Source of the DNA: Bog-532 sp963742875
Lineage (GTDB): Bacteria; Actinomycetota; Actinomycetes; Streptosporangiales; Streptosporangiaceae
Direction: 5' to 3'
Length of the DNA stretch: 64,000 nucleotides
Assembly (NCBI GenBank): GCA_963742875.1
Contig: CAVUNO010000010.1
Location: 17,731 to 81,730, forward strand
The notes beneath the pieces are model-generated. The model was not told where the DNA came from. It searched no databases and saw only the letters and a list, made by a program, of their open reading frames with translations. Within the stretch, counting starts at the first letter, position 1; each line of letters opens with the position of its first letter. This document shows positions 41,277 through 50,147 of the stretch, piece after piece. Position numbers and translations under genes: made by a program.

Positions 41277-43160
41277 ATGAACGCGGATCACAATGGGGAC
41301 GGGCGGCTGGACGAGGCCGCGCTGACCCGCCTGGTCAATGAGTACTTCACCGCGGTGCCCGGCGGGGGGGCGGACCTTGACGGCCGGCCTGGCGCTCCGC
41401 CGCCGGAGCCACCGCCATCAGAGCCAGCGCCGCCGGAGGTCACCCTCCTCTCACCGGAGCCGCCGCCCGCGCCGCCCGTGACCGCCCTGGCGACGCCGGC
41501 CGCGGGCCTGCCAAGAAACGACGGCCTGGCCGCGCTGGCGGCCGAGGCGATAAGGGCGGCCGAGGCGCTGGCCAGCGCTCCGTTCCTGCCGAAGGAGCCG
41601 CTCCTGCCGAAGGTGCCGCCCGGCCCCGAACAGGTGGCGCCGGCCAGTGCACGATCAGAATGGGATCTGCGTGTGCGCATCGCGCTGCCCACGGCCGACC
41701 CCGCGGTTCCCACGGCCGGACCCGTCATCCCCATGGCGGACGTCAGCAGCGCTCCGGGCAGTACACAAACGCCCGCGGGCGGCCAGGCGTTCTACTTCAT
41801 CGGGCCGGCGCGGGCCGCCGGGCCGGCGAGCGCGGCCCAGACCGCGGCCCCGTCGGCTCCGGTCAGCGCGCCCACCCTGGTCACCCAGCCTGCCTTGAAC
41901 ACCCCGGTCAGCTTGCCCGCGCGGGGGGTGCCCTCCCCGTTCGACGTCGACGCGATCCGGCGCGATTTCCCGATTCTCGCCGAGCGCGTCAACGGGCACC
42001 AGCTGGTCTGGCTCGACAATGCCGCGACCACACAGAAACCGCAGGAGGTGATCGACCGCCTCACCCGCTTCTACTCGCACGAGAACTCCAGCGTCCATCG
42101 CGGCGCGCATGAACTGGCCGCGCGGGCGACGGACGCGTACGAGGACGCGCGGGCCAGCGTCGCGAACTTCCTGGGCGCCCCCTCCCCCGAGGACATCGTT
42201 TTTGCCCGGGGCACCACCGAGGCGATCAACCTGGTCGCGCAGAGCTGGGGCCGGGCGCAGGTCGGCGCGGGCGACGAGATCGTGGTTTCCTGCCTGGAAC
42301 ATCACGCCAACATCGTTCCGTGGCAGCTCCTCGCCGAGGAGCGCGGGGCGAAGCTGCGCGTCATCCCGGTGGACGACAGCGGCCAGATCATCCTTGATGA
42401 GTACCGCCGTCTGCTCACCGAGCGGACCCGGCTGGTGGCCATCACCCACGTGTCCAACGCGCTGGGGACGATCCTCCCGGTGCGCGCGGTGATTGAGGCC
42501 GCGCATTCCGCCGGGGCCCGTGTCCTGGTCGACGGGGCGCAGGCGGTGGCGCACGCGCCGGTCAACGTACAGGAGCTTGATCCGGACTTCTATGTCTTCT
42601 CCGGCCACAAGGTCTTCGGGCCCACCGGCATCGGTGCCCTGTACGGGAAGGCCGATGTGCTCGAGGCCATGCCCCCCTGGCAGGGCGGCGGCAACATGAT
42701 CCGGAACGTCACCTTCGAGCGGTCGTCCTTCCAGCCGCCACCGGACCGCTTCGAGGCCGGGACCGCCTCCATCGCGGACGCCGCCGGCCTCGCCACCGCG
42801 CTCTCTTACGTTGAGCGGATCGGCCGCACCAACATCGCGGGTTACGAGCACGACCTGCTCGGCTACGCGACGCGGGCGCTGACCGACGTACCGGGCCTCC
42901 GCCTGATCGGCACCGCACCCGACAAGGCGGCCATCTTGTCCTTTGTGCTGGACGGGTACCGTCCCGAAGACGTCGGGTCGGCGCTGAACTCCGCCGGGAT
43001 CGCGGTCCGCGCCGGTCATCACTGCGCTCAGCCCATCCTGCGGCGTTACGGACTGGCGGGGACGGTGCGGGCCGCCCTGGCCATGTACAACACCCGCGCG
43101 GAGGTCGATGCCCTGGCGCGTGCACTGCACGGTCTGTCCACCCGGCGCGCACGCTCGTAG
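41277..43160 (+). CDS. Encapsulin-cargo-type cysteine desulfurase with long disordered N-terminus
   Basis: 627 residues from the ATG at 41277, four bases after the shell gene stop. Residues 1-220 are Pro/Ala-rich and disordered (PPPEPPPSEPAPPEVTLL), with short hydrophobic patches that in family 2A systems target the enzyme to the shell. Residues about 225-625 form a SufS-type PLP enzyme: LDNAATTQKPQEVIDRL, SSVHRGAHELA, LEHHANIVPW, FSGHKVFGPTGIG (PLP Lys), RAGHHCAQPILRRYG (catalytic Cys). It removes sulfur from cysteine. Intact although its shell gene is broken; the cargo may persist for its enzymatic role or with a shell encoded elsewhere. Confidence 0.9.
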   Translation: MNADHNGDGRLDEAALTRLVNEYFTAVPGGGADLDGRPGAPPPEPPPSEPAPPEVTLLSPEPPPAPPVTALATPAAGLPRNDGLAALAAEAIRAAEALASAPFLPKEPLLPKVPPGPEQVAPASARSEWDLRVRIALPTADPAVPTAGPVIPMADVSSAPGSTQTPAGGQAFYFIGPARAAGPASAAQTAAPSAPVSAPTLVTQPALNTPVSLPARGVPSPFDVDAIRRDFPILAERVNGHQLVWLDNAATTQKPQEVIDRLTRFYSHENSSVHRGAHELAARATDAYEDARASVANFLGAPSPEDIVFARGTTEAINLVAQSWGRAQVGAGDEIVVSCLEHHANIVPWQLLAEERGAKLRVIPVDDSGQIILDEYRRLLTERTRLVAITHVSNALGTILPVRAVIEAAHSAGARVLVDGAQAVAHAPVNVQELDPDFYVFSGHKVFGPTGIGALYGKADVLEAMPPWQGGGNMIRNVTFERSSFQPPPDRFEAGTASIADAAGLATALSYVERIGRTNIAGYEHDLLGYATRALTDVPGLRLIGTAPDKAAILSFVLDGYRPEDVGSALNSAGIAVRAGHHCAQPILRRYGLAGTVRAALAMYNTRAEVDALARALHGLSTRRARS

Positions 43161-43249
43161 CGGCGGGAGGGCGCACGGCCAGTGCGGTCAGCTCGCCGCC
43201 CTGACGCCAGCGTCGCTGCGCTCGGCCGCAGCCGGGGCTGGCGCGGCTG

Positions 43250-43352
43250 AAGCGCGAACGCGCCGAGGGTGACCGGCGCGCGCCAGCCGGAGTCGCCGCC
43301 GTGGATCAGCGCGTAGATCAGGGCCGCCGCGCAGGCGGTGAAGGCCGTGGCG
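43250..43352 (-). pseudogene. MFS permease fragment
   Basis: TAFTACAAALIYALIHGGDS then GWRAPVTLGAFAL on the minus strand is the central helix-loop of actinobacterial MFS drug exporters (ALIYALIRGGDSGW). No start, stop or flanking domains remain. Confidence 0.5.
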
Positions 43353-43389
43353 CCCGGCCCCGTCGACCGGGCTGGCGTGGCCGCGGGAC

Positions 43390-43565
43390 TCGGCCAGGAC
43401 GCGCCGGGCACGGCCAACCTGTACGCGGCCGTGCTCTGCCCGCATACCGAGGCACTGTATGAGTACCTGACCACCCAGGTCGCGCTGCTGCCCGGGCTAC
43501 ACCAGGTGGAAACCATCCCCGTCATGCGGACCGTCAAGCGAAGCGGCCTGCTGGCCCGCATCTAA
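43390..43565 (+). pseudogene. AsnC/Lrp regulator C-terminal fragment
   Basis: ANLYAAVLCPHTEALYEYLT, LPGLHQVETIPVMRTVKRSG: this is the ligand-binding (RAM) domain end of an Lrp/AsnC protein. The DNA-binding half is missing. Confidence 0.55.
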
Positions 43566-44097
43566 CTCGCAGATCATCCGTGTGGTGCCTGGAGGATTGC
43601 CTGCGGACAATGGTTTTTGTGCATGTTCTGGCCCAGGTCAGCGACCAGTGCCCCTCGCCGACGTCGAAACCGTGTGGACCGCGCCGGAGGTCCCGGGTGT
43701 GCGCACCGTCCTCGTGCCCTGATCCCGGCCCGCTCCGTCAATGACCTTGACCTGGACTTTGCCTGCCAGTTCGGGCGCCACCGGTGATCTTCCTCGTTCG
43801 GGTGGTTTCCGATGTCGTCAGTTCCGGCGCCACCCAGCGACGGTTCCGTGCGGGTAACCGTTTGACGCGCCGGCGGCTCGTACCGGGCGGTGGCTGGCTG
43901 GACGGGGACGGCCGCCCGCCGATGAAGTCGTCCCAGTCGGTCTGGACAGGTACCCATCGGCGATCGAACTCGGCGGCGCGGCGTGTTGCGCGCTGGAGCC
44001 GCTCGCCGTGGTAGAAGTGCCGGGCCCAGATTGACGAGGGCCGGCCGAGGCGCAGCGCGCCAGCCGCCGCGACCGGCGGCAGGAACAGGCCGAAGAG
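43566..44097. other. Gene-decay region
   Basis: No intact gene. On the minus strand at about 43915-44085 a fragment reads RLGRPSSIWARHFYHGERLQ then EFDRRWVPVQTDWDDFIGG, similar to the C-terminus of small actinobacterial membrane proteins, without a start. Confidence 0.4.
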
Positions 44098-44356
44098 CGA
44101 ACTCGACCTTCTCAGCGCGCCGTCCCTGGCCGAGCACCTGAACCAGATACTGGCCGGCCAGCCCCGGCACCTCGTCTTCGATCTGGCGCGGGTCAGCTTC
44201 ATCGACTGCGCCGCGGCCCGGCTGATCGCCGGGACGGAAGCCTTCCTACCGGATGATCACCGGCCGGTCGTCCGCCGCGCCGCCCCGGAGGTCCGCCGCG
44301 TCTTCGAGCTCACCGGCCTGGACATTCGGTGCGAGATGGATGGTGAGACGGGATAG
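44098..44356 (+). pseudogene. STAS-domain (anti-anti-sigma) fragment
   Basis: ELDLLSAPSLAEHLNQILAG, HLVFDLARVSFIDCAAARLI, RRVFELTGLDIRCEMDGETG: the STAS fold including the strand before the regulatory Ser/Asp site (here D-C-A-A). The first strand and start codon are missing, so it is 5' truncated. Confidence 0.6.
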
Positions 44357-44440
44357 GTTAGGCCGGCACGCGGCCCGCGCCGGGCCGCGCGGGCCGGCCC
44401 CGCGGACGGGCCCAGCGATGAAAAGCCCAGTAAGCGGCCC
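44357..44440. other. Short spacer before the DUF885 gene
   Basis: No gene; GC-rich palindromic stretches GGCCGCGC... may form a weak terminator. Confidence 0.3.
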
Positions 44441-46171
44441 GTGATCGGCGACCCCGGAGGCGATGTGGACAGCCGCAGTGACCAGGAGTTCGCCGGACTG
44501 GCCCGGGAGTATCTGGACGACCGGGCGGAACGGCACCCGGACGCCGCGACCGAATTCGGTGACCACCGGTTCGACGCCCACCTGCCTGACCTGTCCGCGG
44601 TGGCGCTCGCCAGCGAGCGCCAGGCCCTCGGCCGCTGGGCGGATGCGGCCGGGGCGCTGGAGACCCGAACGCTTGCCCCGGAGCATCAGGTGGACGCGGC
44701 CATGCTGGCCAACGACGTGGCCCGGCGGATATTCGAGCTGGACGAACTGCGCGAGCACACCTGGAATCCGCTGCTGGCCAACCCGGGCCGCGCCATCTAC
44801 CAGCTGCTGGCCCGGGACTTCGCTCCGCTGCCCAGCCGGCTCGCCTCGGTAGCGGGCCGGCTGGCTGAGGTCCCGGCCGCGGTAGCTGCGGCCCGGCAGC
44901 AGCTCGGGCCGATGCCAAGAGTGCACCTGGAAACCGCGATCGCGCAGTTCTCCGGCACGATCACGCTGGTCACCGAGGTCATCGACATCGCTTTGCGGGA
45001 CGCGCCGGAGCGCGAGGCCGACCTCGCCCAGGTTCGCCCGGCCGCGCTGGAGGCGCTGAGTGAGCACCGGTCGTGGCTGTCCGCCCAGCTTGCTGAGGCC
45101 GCGGCAGGCGACGGCTTCGCGGACCCGCGGATCGGCGCCGATCTGTTCGCCCGCAAGCTGTCGCTGACGCTGAACACGCAGGCGGACGCGGACGCCATCC
45201 TGGCCCGGGCGCATGCTGACCTGGATCGGGTGAGCGAGGAGATCGCCGCGCTGGCGGCCGAGATCGCGGGGGCTGGCGTCCCGTCCGGCCGCTCCGGCGG
45301 CCCAGGACAGTCCCCGGCGGACGGTGATCGCGTCGCCCGGGAGGTACTGGACCGGCTGGCCGCCGACGCGCCGGACAACCGGACCATCCTTGCGTTCAGC
45401 CGTAGCGCGCTCGCCGCCCAGACCGCCTTCGTCCGCGAGAACCGGCTGATCACTCTGTTCGACGATCCGGTCGAGGTGATCGATATGCCCGAGATCGACC
45501 GGGGCGTCGCGGTGGCCTACTGCGATTCACCGGGACCGCTGGAAACGGCACCGACGCCCACCTTCATCGCCATCTCCCCCACCCCGGCGGACTGGCCGGC
45601 TCTGCGGGTCGCCTCGTTCTATCGCGAATACAACCGGCACATGGTGCACAACCTGATGGTGCACGAGGCGATGCCCGGCCACTACGCGCAACTCCAGCAT
45701 TCCCGGCGGTTCAGCGGCTCGGCCACCACCGTCCGCGCCGCGCTCCGGTCCGGGTCGTTCGTGGAAGGATGGGCGGTCTACGCCGAGCAGGTCATGGCCG
45801 AAAGGGACTACCCAGGCGACGGGGATCCACGCGCCGTCCGCATGCAGCAGCTCAAGATGCAGCTCCGCATGATCATCAACGCGATCCTGGACGCCCGGGT
45901 CCACGGACACGGCATGACCGAGGCCGAGGCGATGGCGCTGATGACCGGGCGCGGGTACCAGGAGGAAGGCGAGGCCTCCGGCAAGTGGCGGCGCACCCTG
46001 CTCACCTCGGCTCAGCTGTCCACCTATTACGTCGGGTATACCGAGGTCGCCGACCTCGCCGGTGAGCTGAGGGCCGCTTCGCCCGGGCAGCCGGACCAGG
46101 AGATCCACGACCGCATGCTCGCGCACGGCTCACCACCGGTCCGGCTTCTCCACCCGCTGGTCACCGCCTGA
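44441..46171 (+). CDS. DUF885 protein, probable metallopeptidase or carboxypeptidase
   Basis: 576 residues from a GTG. Mostly helical. NLMVHEAMPGHYAQLQHSRR carries the HEAMPGH form of the HExxH zinc motif, and GSFVEGWAVYAEQVM supplies the third (Glu) ligand, as in DUF885 and related zinc peptidases. No signal peptide, so it acts in the cytoplasm. Substrate unknown. Frame intact and codon use typical of the host. Confidence 0.85.
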   Translation: MIGDPGGDVDSRSDQEFAGLAREYLDDRAERHPDAATEFGDHRFDAHLPDLSAVALASERQALGRWADAAGALETRTLAPEHQVDAAMLANDVARRIFELDELREHTWNPLLANPGRAIYQLLARDFAPLPSRLASVAGRLAEVPAAVAAARQQLGPMPRVHLETAIAQFSGTITLVTEVIDIALRDAPEREADLAQVRPAALEALSEHRSWLSAQLAEAAAGDGFADPRIGADLFARKLSLTLNTQADADAILARAHADLDRVSEEIAALAAEIAGAGVPSGRSGGPGQSPADGDRVAREVLDRLAADAPDNRTILAFSRSALAAQTAFVRENRLITLFDDPVEVIDMPEIDRGVAVAYCDSPGPLETAPTPTFIAISPTPADWPALRVASFYREYNRHMVHNLMVHEAMPGHYAQLQHSRRFSGSATTVRAALRSGSFVEGWAVYAEQVMAERDYPGDGDPRAVRMQQLKMQLRMIINAILDARVHGHGMTEAEAMALMTGRGYQEEGEASGKWRRTLLTSAQLSTYYVGYTEVADLAGELRAASPGQPDQEIHDRMLAHGSPPVRLLHPLVTA

Positions 46172-46302
46172 CGCGGGCCGCACCCCTGGCCATCTTGTCT
46201 AATTCGCCCGACCAGCGATCCTTTGCGGCCTCTCATCCGTAGATAGCGGTAAGGGCAGTCACCGGAATGCTGCCGACCAGGGTAAGGCGCACCAGGGGAA
46301 AC

Positions 46303-47085
46303 ATGATTTCACTGCCGGCCAACGCCACCACCGTGCCCAGCAGAAAAGCGGACCGGACGGAGCTCGGCGCGTTCCTGCGCGGCAGGCGGGTGCGGGTCGG
46401 CACGCGCGAAACGGGAGCAGCCACCGCCCTCCGCCCGGACCCGGTGCCCCCGCGCGACAGGGCCGCCCGCCGCGGCAGCCTGGCCGGCCGCGGTGAGTTC
46501 ACCGTCTGTGCCGCGGCCGCGAGCCCTGAGCCGGACAGCGAGCCCGGCGTCCCCGTGTTCCTGCACGCCCTGCTCCGGCAGGTAGAGCCGTTCCCGGCCG
46601 CGGTCCTCAGCCCACGCTGGGACATCCTGGCGTTCAATCGGAGTTACGACGCGCTGTTCGGCCTGGAATCGGTCCCGGCGCGGAACCGGAACACGATGCT
46701 GCTCTATTTCGCCGCCGCTGGCCTGCGCGAGCTGTGGCCGGACTGGGCGGCCGACGCGCCGCGGGTGGTCAGCCAGTTCCGCGCGGCGACAGCCCGCCAT
46801 GGCACCGACCCGGAGCGGGCCGCGCTGCTGGAGCGGCTGCGCCAGGCCTCCCCCGACTTTGACCGGCTGTGGCAGCAGGCCGGGACCGGCAGCTACGAAC
46901 ACGCGCCGGAGCGCTTCCGGCACCCGGTGGCCGGGGTATTGCGGCTGGCCCGCTTCCACCTGTGGGCTGAGCCCCGCGAAGACGGTCTCGTCGCGGTCGG
47001 CTACACGCCCGCCGACGCCGCCACCGCAGTCAAGCTGCCCCTCCTCCAGGCCCTGTCCACCCTCCCCGCCGCCCCGGAATATTGA
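46303..47085 (+). CDS. MmyB-like regulator with a degenerate DNA-binding half
   Basis: 260 residues from the ATG at 46303, behind AGGGGAAAC. Residues about 100-250 match the MmyB-like ligand-binding domain (PFPAAVLSPRWDILAFNRSY, FGLESVPARNRNTMLLYFAA, HPVAGVLRLARFHLWAEPRE). The N-terminus starts correctly (TELGAFLRGRRVRVG), but the expected xenobiotic-response helix-turn-helix is replaced by an unrelated Arg/Ala stretch, as if shifted out of frame and back. DNA binding is therefore doubtful. Confidence 0.65.
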   Translation: MISLPANATTVPSRKADRTELGAFLRGRRVRVGTRETGAATALRPDPVPPRDRAARRGSLAGRGEFTVCAAAASPEPDSEPGVPVFLHALLRQVEPFPAAVLSPRWDILAFNRSYDALFGLESVPARNRNTMLLYFAAAGLRELWPDWAADAPRVVSQFRAATARHGTDPERAALLERLRQASPDFDRLWQQAGTGSYEHAPERFRHPVAGVLRLARFHLWAEPREDGLVAVGYTPADAATAVKLPLLQALSTLPAAPEY

Positions 47086-47181
47086 GTTACCGCTAACCAG
47101 CGCGCCATCGTCCAGCCGGGACCCGGGCGGTGCCGCGGCGCCGCCCGGGTCAGCCGCGGGGTTGAGTCCTGGCTCAGCAGC

Positions 47182-47301
47182 GTGGGCCCGGCCCGGGTCA
47201 GCAGCGTGGGCCGGGCCCGGGTCAGCCGCGTGGGCCGGGCCCGGGTCAGCCGCGTGGGCCGGGCCCGGGTCAGCCGCGTGGGCCGGGCCCGGGTCAGCCG
47301 C
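47182..47301. repeat. 24-bp minisatellite, five units
   Basis: GTGGGCCGGGCCCGGGTCAG followed by CCGC, five units, the last four identical. GGGCCCGGGCC cores make each unit self-complementary. It lies at the end of the metallo-hydrolase fragment, whose stop codon falls in the last unit. Confidence 0.92.
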
Positions 47302-47548
47302 GGGTGTAGTAGGCAACGCCATCCGCCTCGGTTCGTGACAGCCGTCCCGCGTGCACCAGGACGTCGAGATGGGCCATCGTCTCGGTCACCGCGAGGAAGC
47401 GGCTCAGCAGGTCAAGCTCGGTGAACGTGCGGCCCCGCCGGGTCCACAGCAGCCGCCGGGCGGCTTCGCTGGCCGTGCCCCGCACCGGTCGCCCTGCGGG
47501 GTTTTCTGGCCCGGCGTGGCGCCTCCTGGCGGTCAGCAATGGGGTCAC
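47294..47548 (-). pseudogene. C-terminal fragment of an MBL-fold hydrolase
   Basis: SEAARRLLWTRRGRTFTELD, LLSRFLAVTETMAHLDVLVH and GRLSRTEADGVAYY match the C-terminal helical tail of LACTB2-type metallo-beta-lactamase-fold proteins. The metal-binding domain is missing. Confidence 0.6.
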
Positions 47549-48170
47549 AGGATGGCCCGGCCTATGGTTAAATCACTTCCAGTAGTCGATAGATAACCGA
47601 CGGTCGCCGATATACCGGGCACGCGTGCCGATTGGACCTCGGCCATCCGGGCAGGCGGGCGGATCCGGCCAATGCGCGCCAGGATGCGTTTAATCCACTG
47701 GCCCTGGCCGGTGCTATTGCCGCGCGTTTTCGTTTGGCTGTCGTTTCCGCAGGTCCTGGCCGTGTCAGCCGCCGGGCACGATGCCGCGCGTGGCGTTGTC
47801 CGGCTGCGCCTGCCGGGACTGGTGACTGCCTCAGCCACGCGGCACCGCTCACCCGGGCCGCCGGATTGTGGCTGGGAGCGGGCTGCATCGCGCCTACCTG
47901 GGCAAACGCGAATCGGACCACGGGACTTCCGAATAGTTACAACGAGCTACCCGAATTGGCCGGTGGATCAAGGCTTAGTGGAAAGGTCATTAGTTAGTGG
48001 TCCGCCGGCCCGGATAACGGCTTGACCGCGTCCCCGGCCCCATCGCTCCCCAGGCCGCCGGACGGCCTCGCTCCCGCCTGCATCTGCTCACCGCCCTAGG
48101 CCGCTCTGCAACCTTTCTGCACCCGGCCGGCAACTCCTCTGCTTGCCCGGGCGAGGAACTGTGGGGGTGG
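47549..48170. other. Region without a supported gene
   Basis: About 620 bp. Open frames on both strands are low-complexity and have no family features. An AT-richer patch near 47920-48000 could be regulatory. The junction to the second accessory block lies here. Confidence 0.4.
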
Positions 48171-48215
48171 ATGAAAATCACGCTCCGGTCCGGTAAAGCG
48201 TGGGGAGGAGATCCA

Positions 48216-48473
48216 ATGGGAACACGTATTGCGGTACTGATTCCGGCGCATAACCAGCAAGATTATATTTCCGTCACCATCGAAGGTGTCCAGGCACAGA
48301 CACGCGGCTATGTCGGGAACGTCACCGTAAGCGTGCCCGCTGGCACCAAGGCTGGCACCCATTACCCGGTCTGTGGACTGGTCCCAGGGCTGCCACTCCC
48401 ACCGCCAGCGCGAACATTTCCCTCCAGATCTACGCGGGGATTCGCGAATACATCACCGTCTCCTAGCCGCTGA
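48216..48473 (+). pseudogene. Truncated glycosyltransferase start fused to a secreted-protein end
   Basis: MGTRIAVLIPAHNQQDYISV then TIEGVQAQT is a GT2 N-terminus behind GGGGAGGAG. After 30 residues it switches to GYVGNVTVSVPAGTKAGTHY, a beta-rich extracellular pattern, and the frame then slips; the natural end is probably ANISLQIYAGIREYITVS with TAG at 48464. A deletion joined two genes. Confidence 0.6.
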
Positions 48474-48510
48474 CTATCGGGCCCTTCGGGGCCGGTGGTG
48501 AACGGCTCAG
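48467..48510 (+). repeat. Intergenic hairpin module
   Basis: CCGCTGACTATCGG, apical stem GCCC-TTC-GGGGC, CGGTGGTGAACGGCTCAG, then CCTTGGGGGAGAAA before the ATG at 48537. The same module as in the left arrays, over 30 kb away. Confidence 0.8.
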
Positions 48511-48536
48511 TTGAGCAAAATACCTTGGGGGAGAAA

Positions 48537-48635
48537 ATGAGCATCGTAAGTTATCCCGCATACGCCGCGATTGCCATCCCCGTACTCGCCGTCATAGCCG
48601 GAATCAGCCACGCCACAACTGGCCGCCGACCGTGA
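48537..48635 (+). CDS. 32-residue hydrophobic ORF overlapping a glycosyltransferase start
   Basis: MSIVSYPAYAAIAIPVLAVI-AGISHATTGRRP: one probable membrane helix with a basic C-terminus. RBS TTGGGGGAG. Its TGA overlaps the GTG of the next gene (GTGA), the same coupling as at 3990. Confidence 0.6.
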   Translation: MSIVSYPAYAAIAIPVLAVIAGISHATTGRRP

Positions 48636-48778
48636 AGATCATCGCGCTGATTCCCGTGCATAACGAAGAAAACACCATTGCCATGACGATCGAATCACTT
48701 CGGGATCAGATGTGGACTCCTGATCACATCATTGTCCTGGCCGATAACTGTACGGATAGCAATTGGCCGTCAGCCTGA
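48632..48778 (+). pseudogene. Truncated GT2 glycosyltransferase (first 48 residues)
   Basis: KIIALIPVHNEENTIAMTIE, MWTPDHIIVLADNCTDS, then SNWPSA and a stop. It is the N-terminal nucleotide-binding part of a GT2 enzyme, cut after DNCTDS by a deletion. The DNA behind it leads directly into the ribosome binding site of the next small gene. Confidence 0.8.
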
Positions 48779-48812
48779 TTATGCGGGTAATGCGAAAGGG
48801 GGAGAAGAAATC

Positions 48813-48935
48813 ATGAACGCAACAGTCATGGGCATCACGCTCGGCATGATAGTGGCTTTCGGGCTCATTACCGTGGCGGGGAGCATTCTGGCGTGGCGTT
48901 ACAGCGTCAGGCTGGCCCGCGACCGCGACCAGTAA
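48813..48935 (+). CDS. 40-residue membrane protein
   Basis: MNATVMGITLGMIVAFGLIT-VAGSILAWRYSV: a single membrane helix followed by RLARDRDQ. Preceded by AAAGGGGGAGAAG, the same ribosome binding site type as behind the hairpin modules. It may be an accessory subunit of the glycosyltransferase downstream. Confidence 0.65.
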   Translation: MNATVMGITLGMIVAFGLITVAGSILAWRYSVRLARDRDQ

Positions 48936-48990
48936 ACAGCCCCGCGGAATGCCGCAAGCATCCGCGCGGGGCCTAGATCAGGAACCTTGG
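48936..48990 (+). repeat. Divergent intergenic hairpin module
   Basis: GCCCCGCG and CGCGCGGGGC pair across a 15-base loop, followed by TAGATCAGG and ACCTTGGGGGGACC. The G-rich end and position match the module; the outer arms are diverged. Confidence 0.55.
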
Positions 48991-49002
48991 GGGGACCAGA
49001 TC

Positions 49003-50133
49003 ATGTCAACAGCGTCACACGGCACACCCAGAATTGTCAGCCTAATCCCGGCATACAACGAAGAAGAAACCATCGTCAGCACCGTCACGTCACTCCTGAA
49101 GCAAACCCGGGTGCCTGACCAGATTGTTGTGCTGGCAAACAATTCCTCAGACCGCACCGTTGAGCGTGCCCGGTCTGTGCCTGGTGTGACCGTCGAGGAC
49201 CTTCAGTTCCCCGGCAAGGGCGCCAAGTCCAAGTCCCTGGCCCTCAACCTCGGCTGGCGCAAGTACGCCCGCGACGCCTACATGGTCATCGGCCTGGACG
49301 CCGACACCATCATGCCGCCCAACGCGGTCGGTGACTGGCTGACCGAAATGGAAACCGACCCCGGCCTGGGCGGCTCATCGTCACAGTTCACCATGCTGGG
49401 TGATGACTGGCTGACCCGGCTGCAGCGGTCAGAGTTTTCCCGCTGGTCACAGACATCCATCAAGAAAGGCCACACGTCCGTGCTGGCCGGCACGGGCTGC
49501 GCCGTCCGCGGTGAGGCCATGGCCGCGGTGGCGGCCCGGGATGACCGGGACGGCCCGTGGTGGGGCGGCAGCGACGTCGAGGACTTTGAAATGACGTACC
49601 GCATCCGTGAGCTGGGCTGGCGCTGCCAGGTCTCCCCCACGGTGCCCGCCTACACCGACTCCATGAAGACCCTCAGAGCACTGTGGAAGCAGCGCATGAA
49701 GTGGTCGGTCGGCACGGTGCAGGACCTTATGCGGTTCGGGTTCAACCGGCTCACCATCCGGGACTGGGGCCAGCAGGTCCTGGGCCTCATGGCGGCCATC
49801 ATCCGCATCCTGTGGGTGCTGCTGTGGGTGGTTGGCGCGGCGACCGGCCAGCTGCACCCCAACTGGACGTGGTGGCTCTTCACTGCCGTGTTCATCGTGC
49901 TGGACTTCATAGCCGCCCTGAAAATCCCCGGCCGTGACAAGACCGACATTCTCATGGCCATCATCCTCATCCCCAACGAAATCTTCGCCTGGATGAGGGC
50001 GGGCTGGTTCATCGCCAGCTGGTGGTTCGTGGTCCGGGAGAAGACCCGTGACCTGTGGGGCGCGCAATACGCCGCCGAAGGAATGGACACCGGCCCAGAG
50101 CACAGCGACCAGCCGGTCGCTGTGAACAGCTAG
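49003..50133 (+). CDS. Family 2 glycosyltransferase, membrane-bound
   Basis: 376 residues from the ATG at 49003, behind TTGGGGGGACC. RIVSLIPAYNEEETIVSTVT, NNSSDRTVERA, VIGLDADTIMPPNAVGDWL (DxD), SDVEDFEMTYRIRELGWRC (ED) and KQRMKWSVGTVQDL (Q-x-x-KW) are all present. C-terminal helices (VLGLMAAIIRILWVLLWVVG and two more) anchor it. It probably polymerises a hexosamine-type glycan and exports it. The next genes are a small membrane protein, a deacetylase-like protein and a GH16 lipoprotein, a plausible exopolysaccharide operon. Confidence 0.9.
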   Translation: MSTASHGTPRIVSLIPAYNEEETIVSTVTSLLKQTRVPDQIVVLANNSSDRTVERARSVPGVTVEDLQFPGKGAKSKSLALNLGWRKYARDAYMVIGLDADTIMPPNAVGDWLTEMETDPGLGGSSSQFTMLGDDWLTRLQRSEFSRWSQTSIKKGHTSVLAGTGCAVRGEAMAAVAARDDRDGPWWGGSDVEDFEMTYRIRELGWRCQVSPTVPAYTDSMKTLRALWKQRMKWSVGTVQDLMRFGFNRLTIRDWGQQVLGLMAAIIRILWVLLWVVGAATGQLHPNWTWWLFTAVFIVLDFIAALKIPGRDKTDILMAIILIPNEIFAWMRAGWFIASWWFVVREKTRDLWGAQYAAEGMDTGPEHSDQPVAVNS

Positions 50134-50147
50134 AGAGAAGAACAGTC

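Noticed and set aside
47182..47301. CRISPR array
   Set aside because: Units are directly adjacent without spacers and no cas gene is present.
46309..47322. Minus-strand ORF with ADPGPAHA repeats
   Set aside because: The repeats come from the 24-bp minisatellite and the rest is antisense to the MmyB-like gene.
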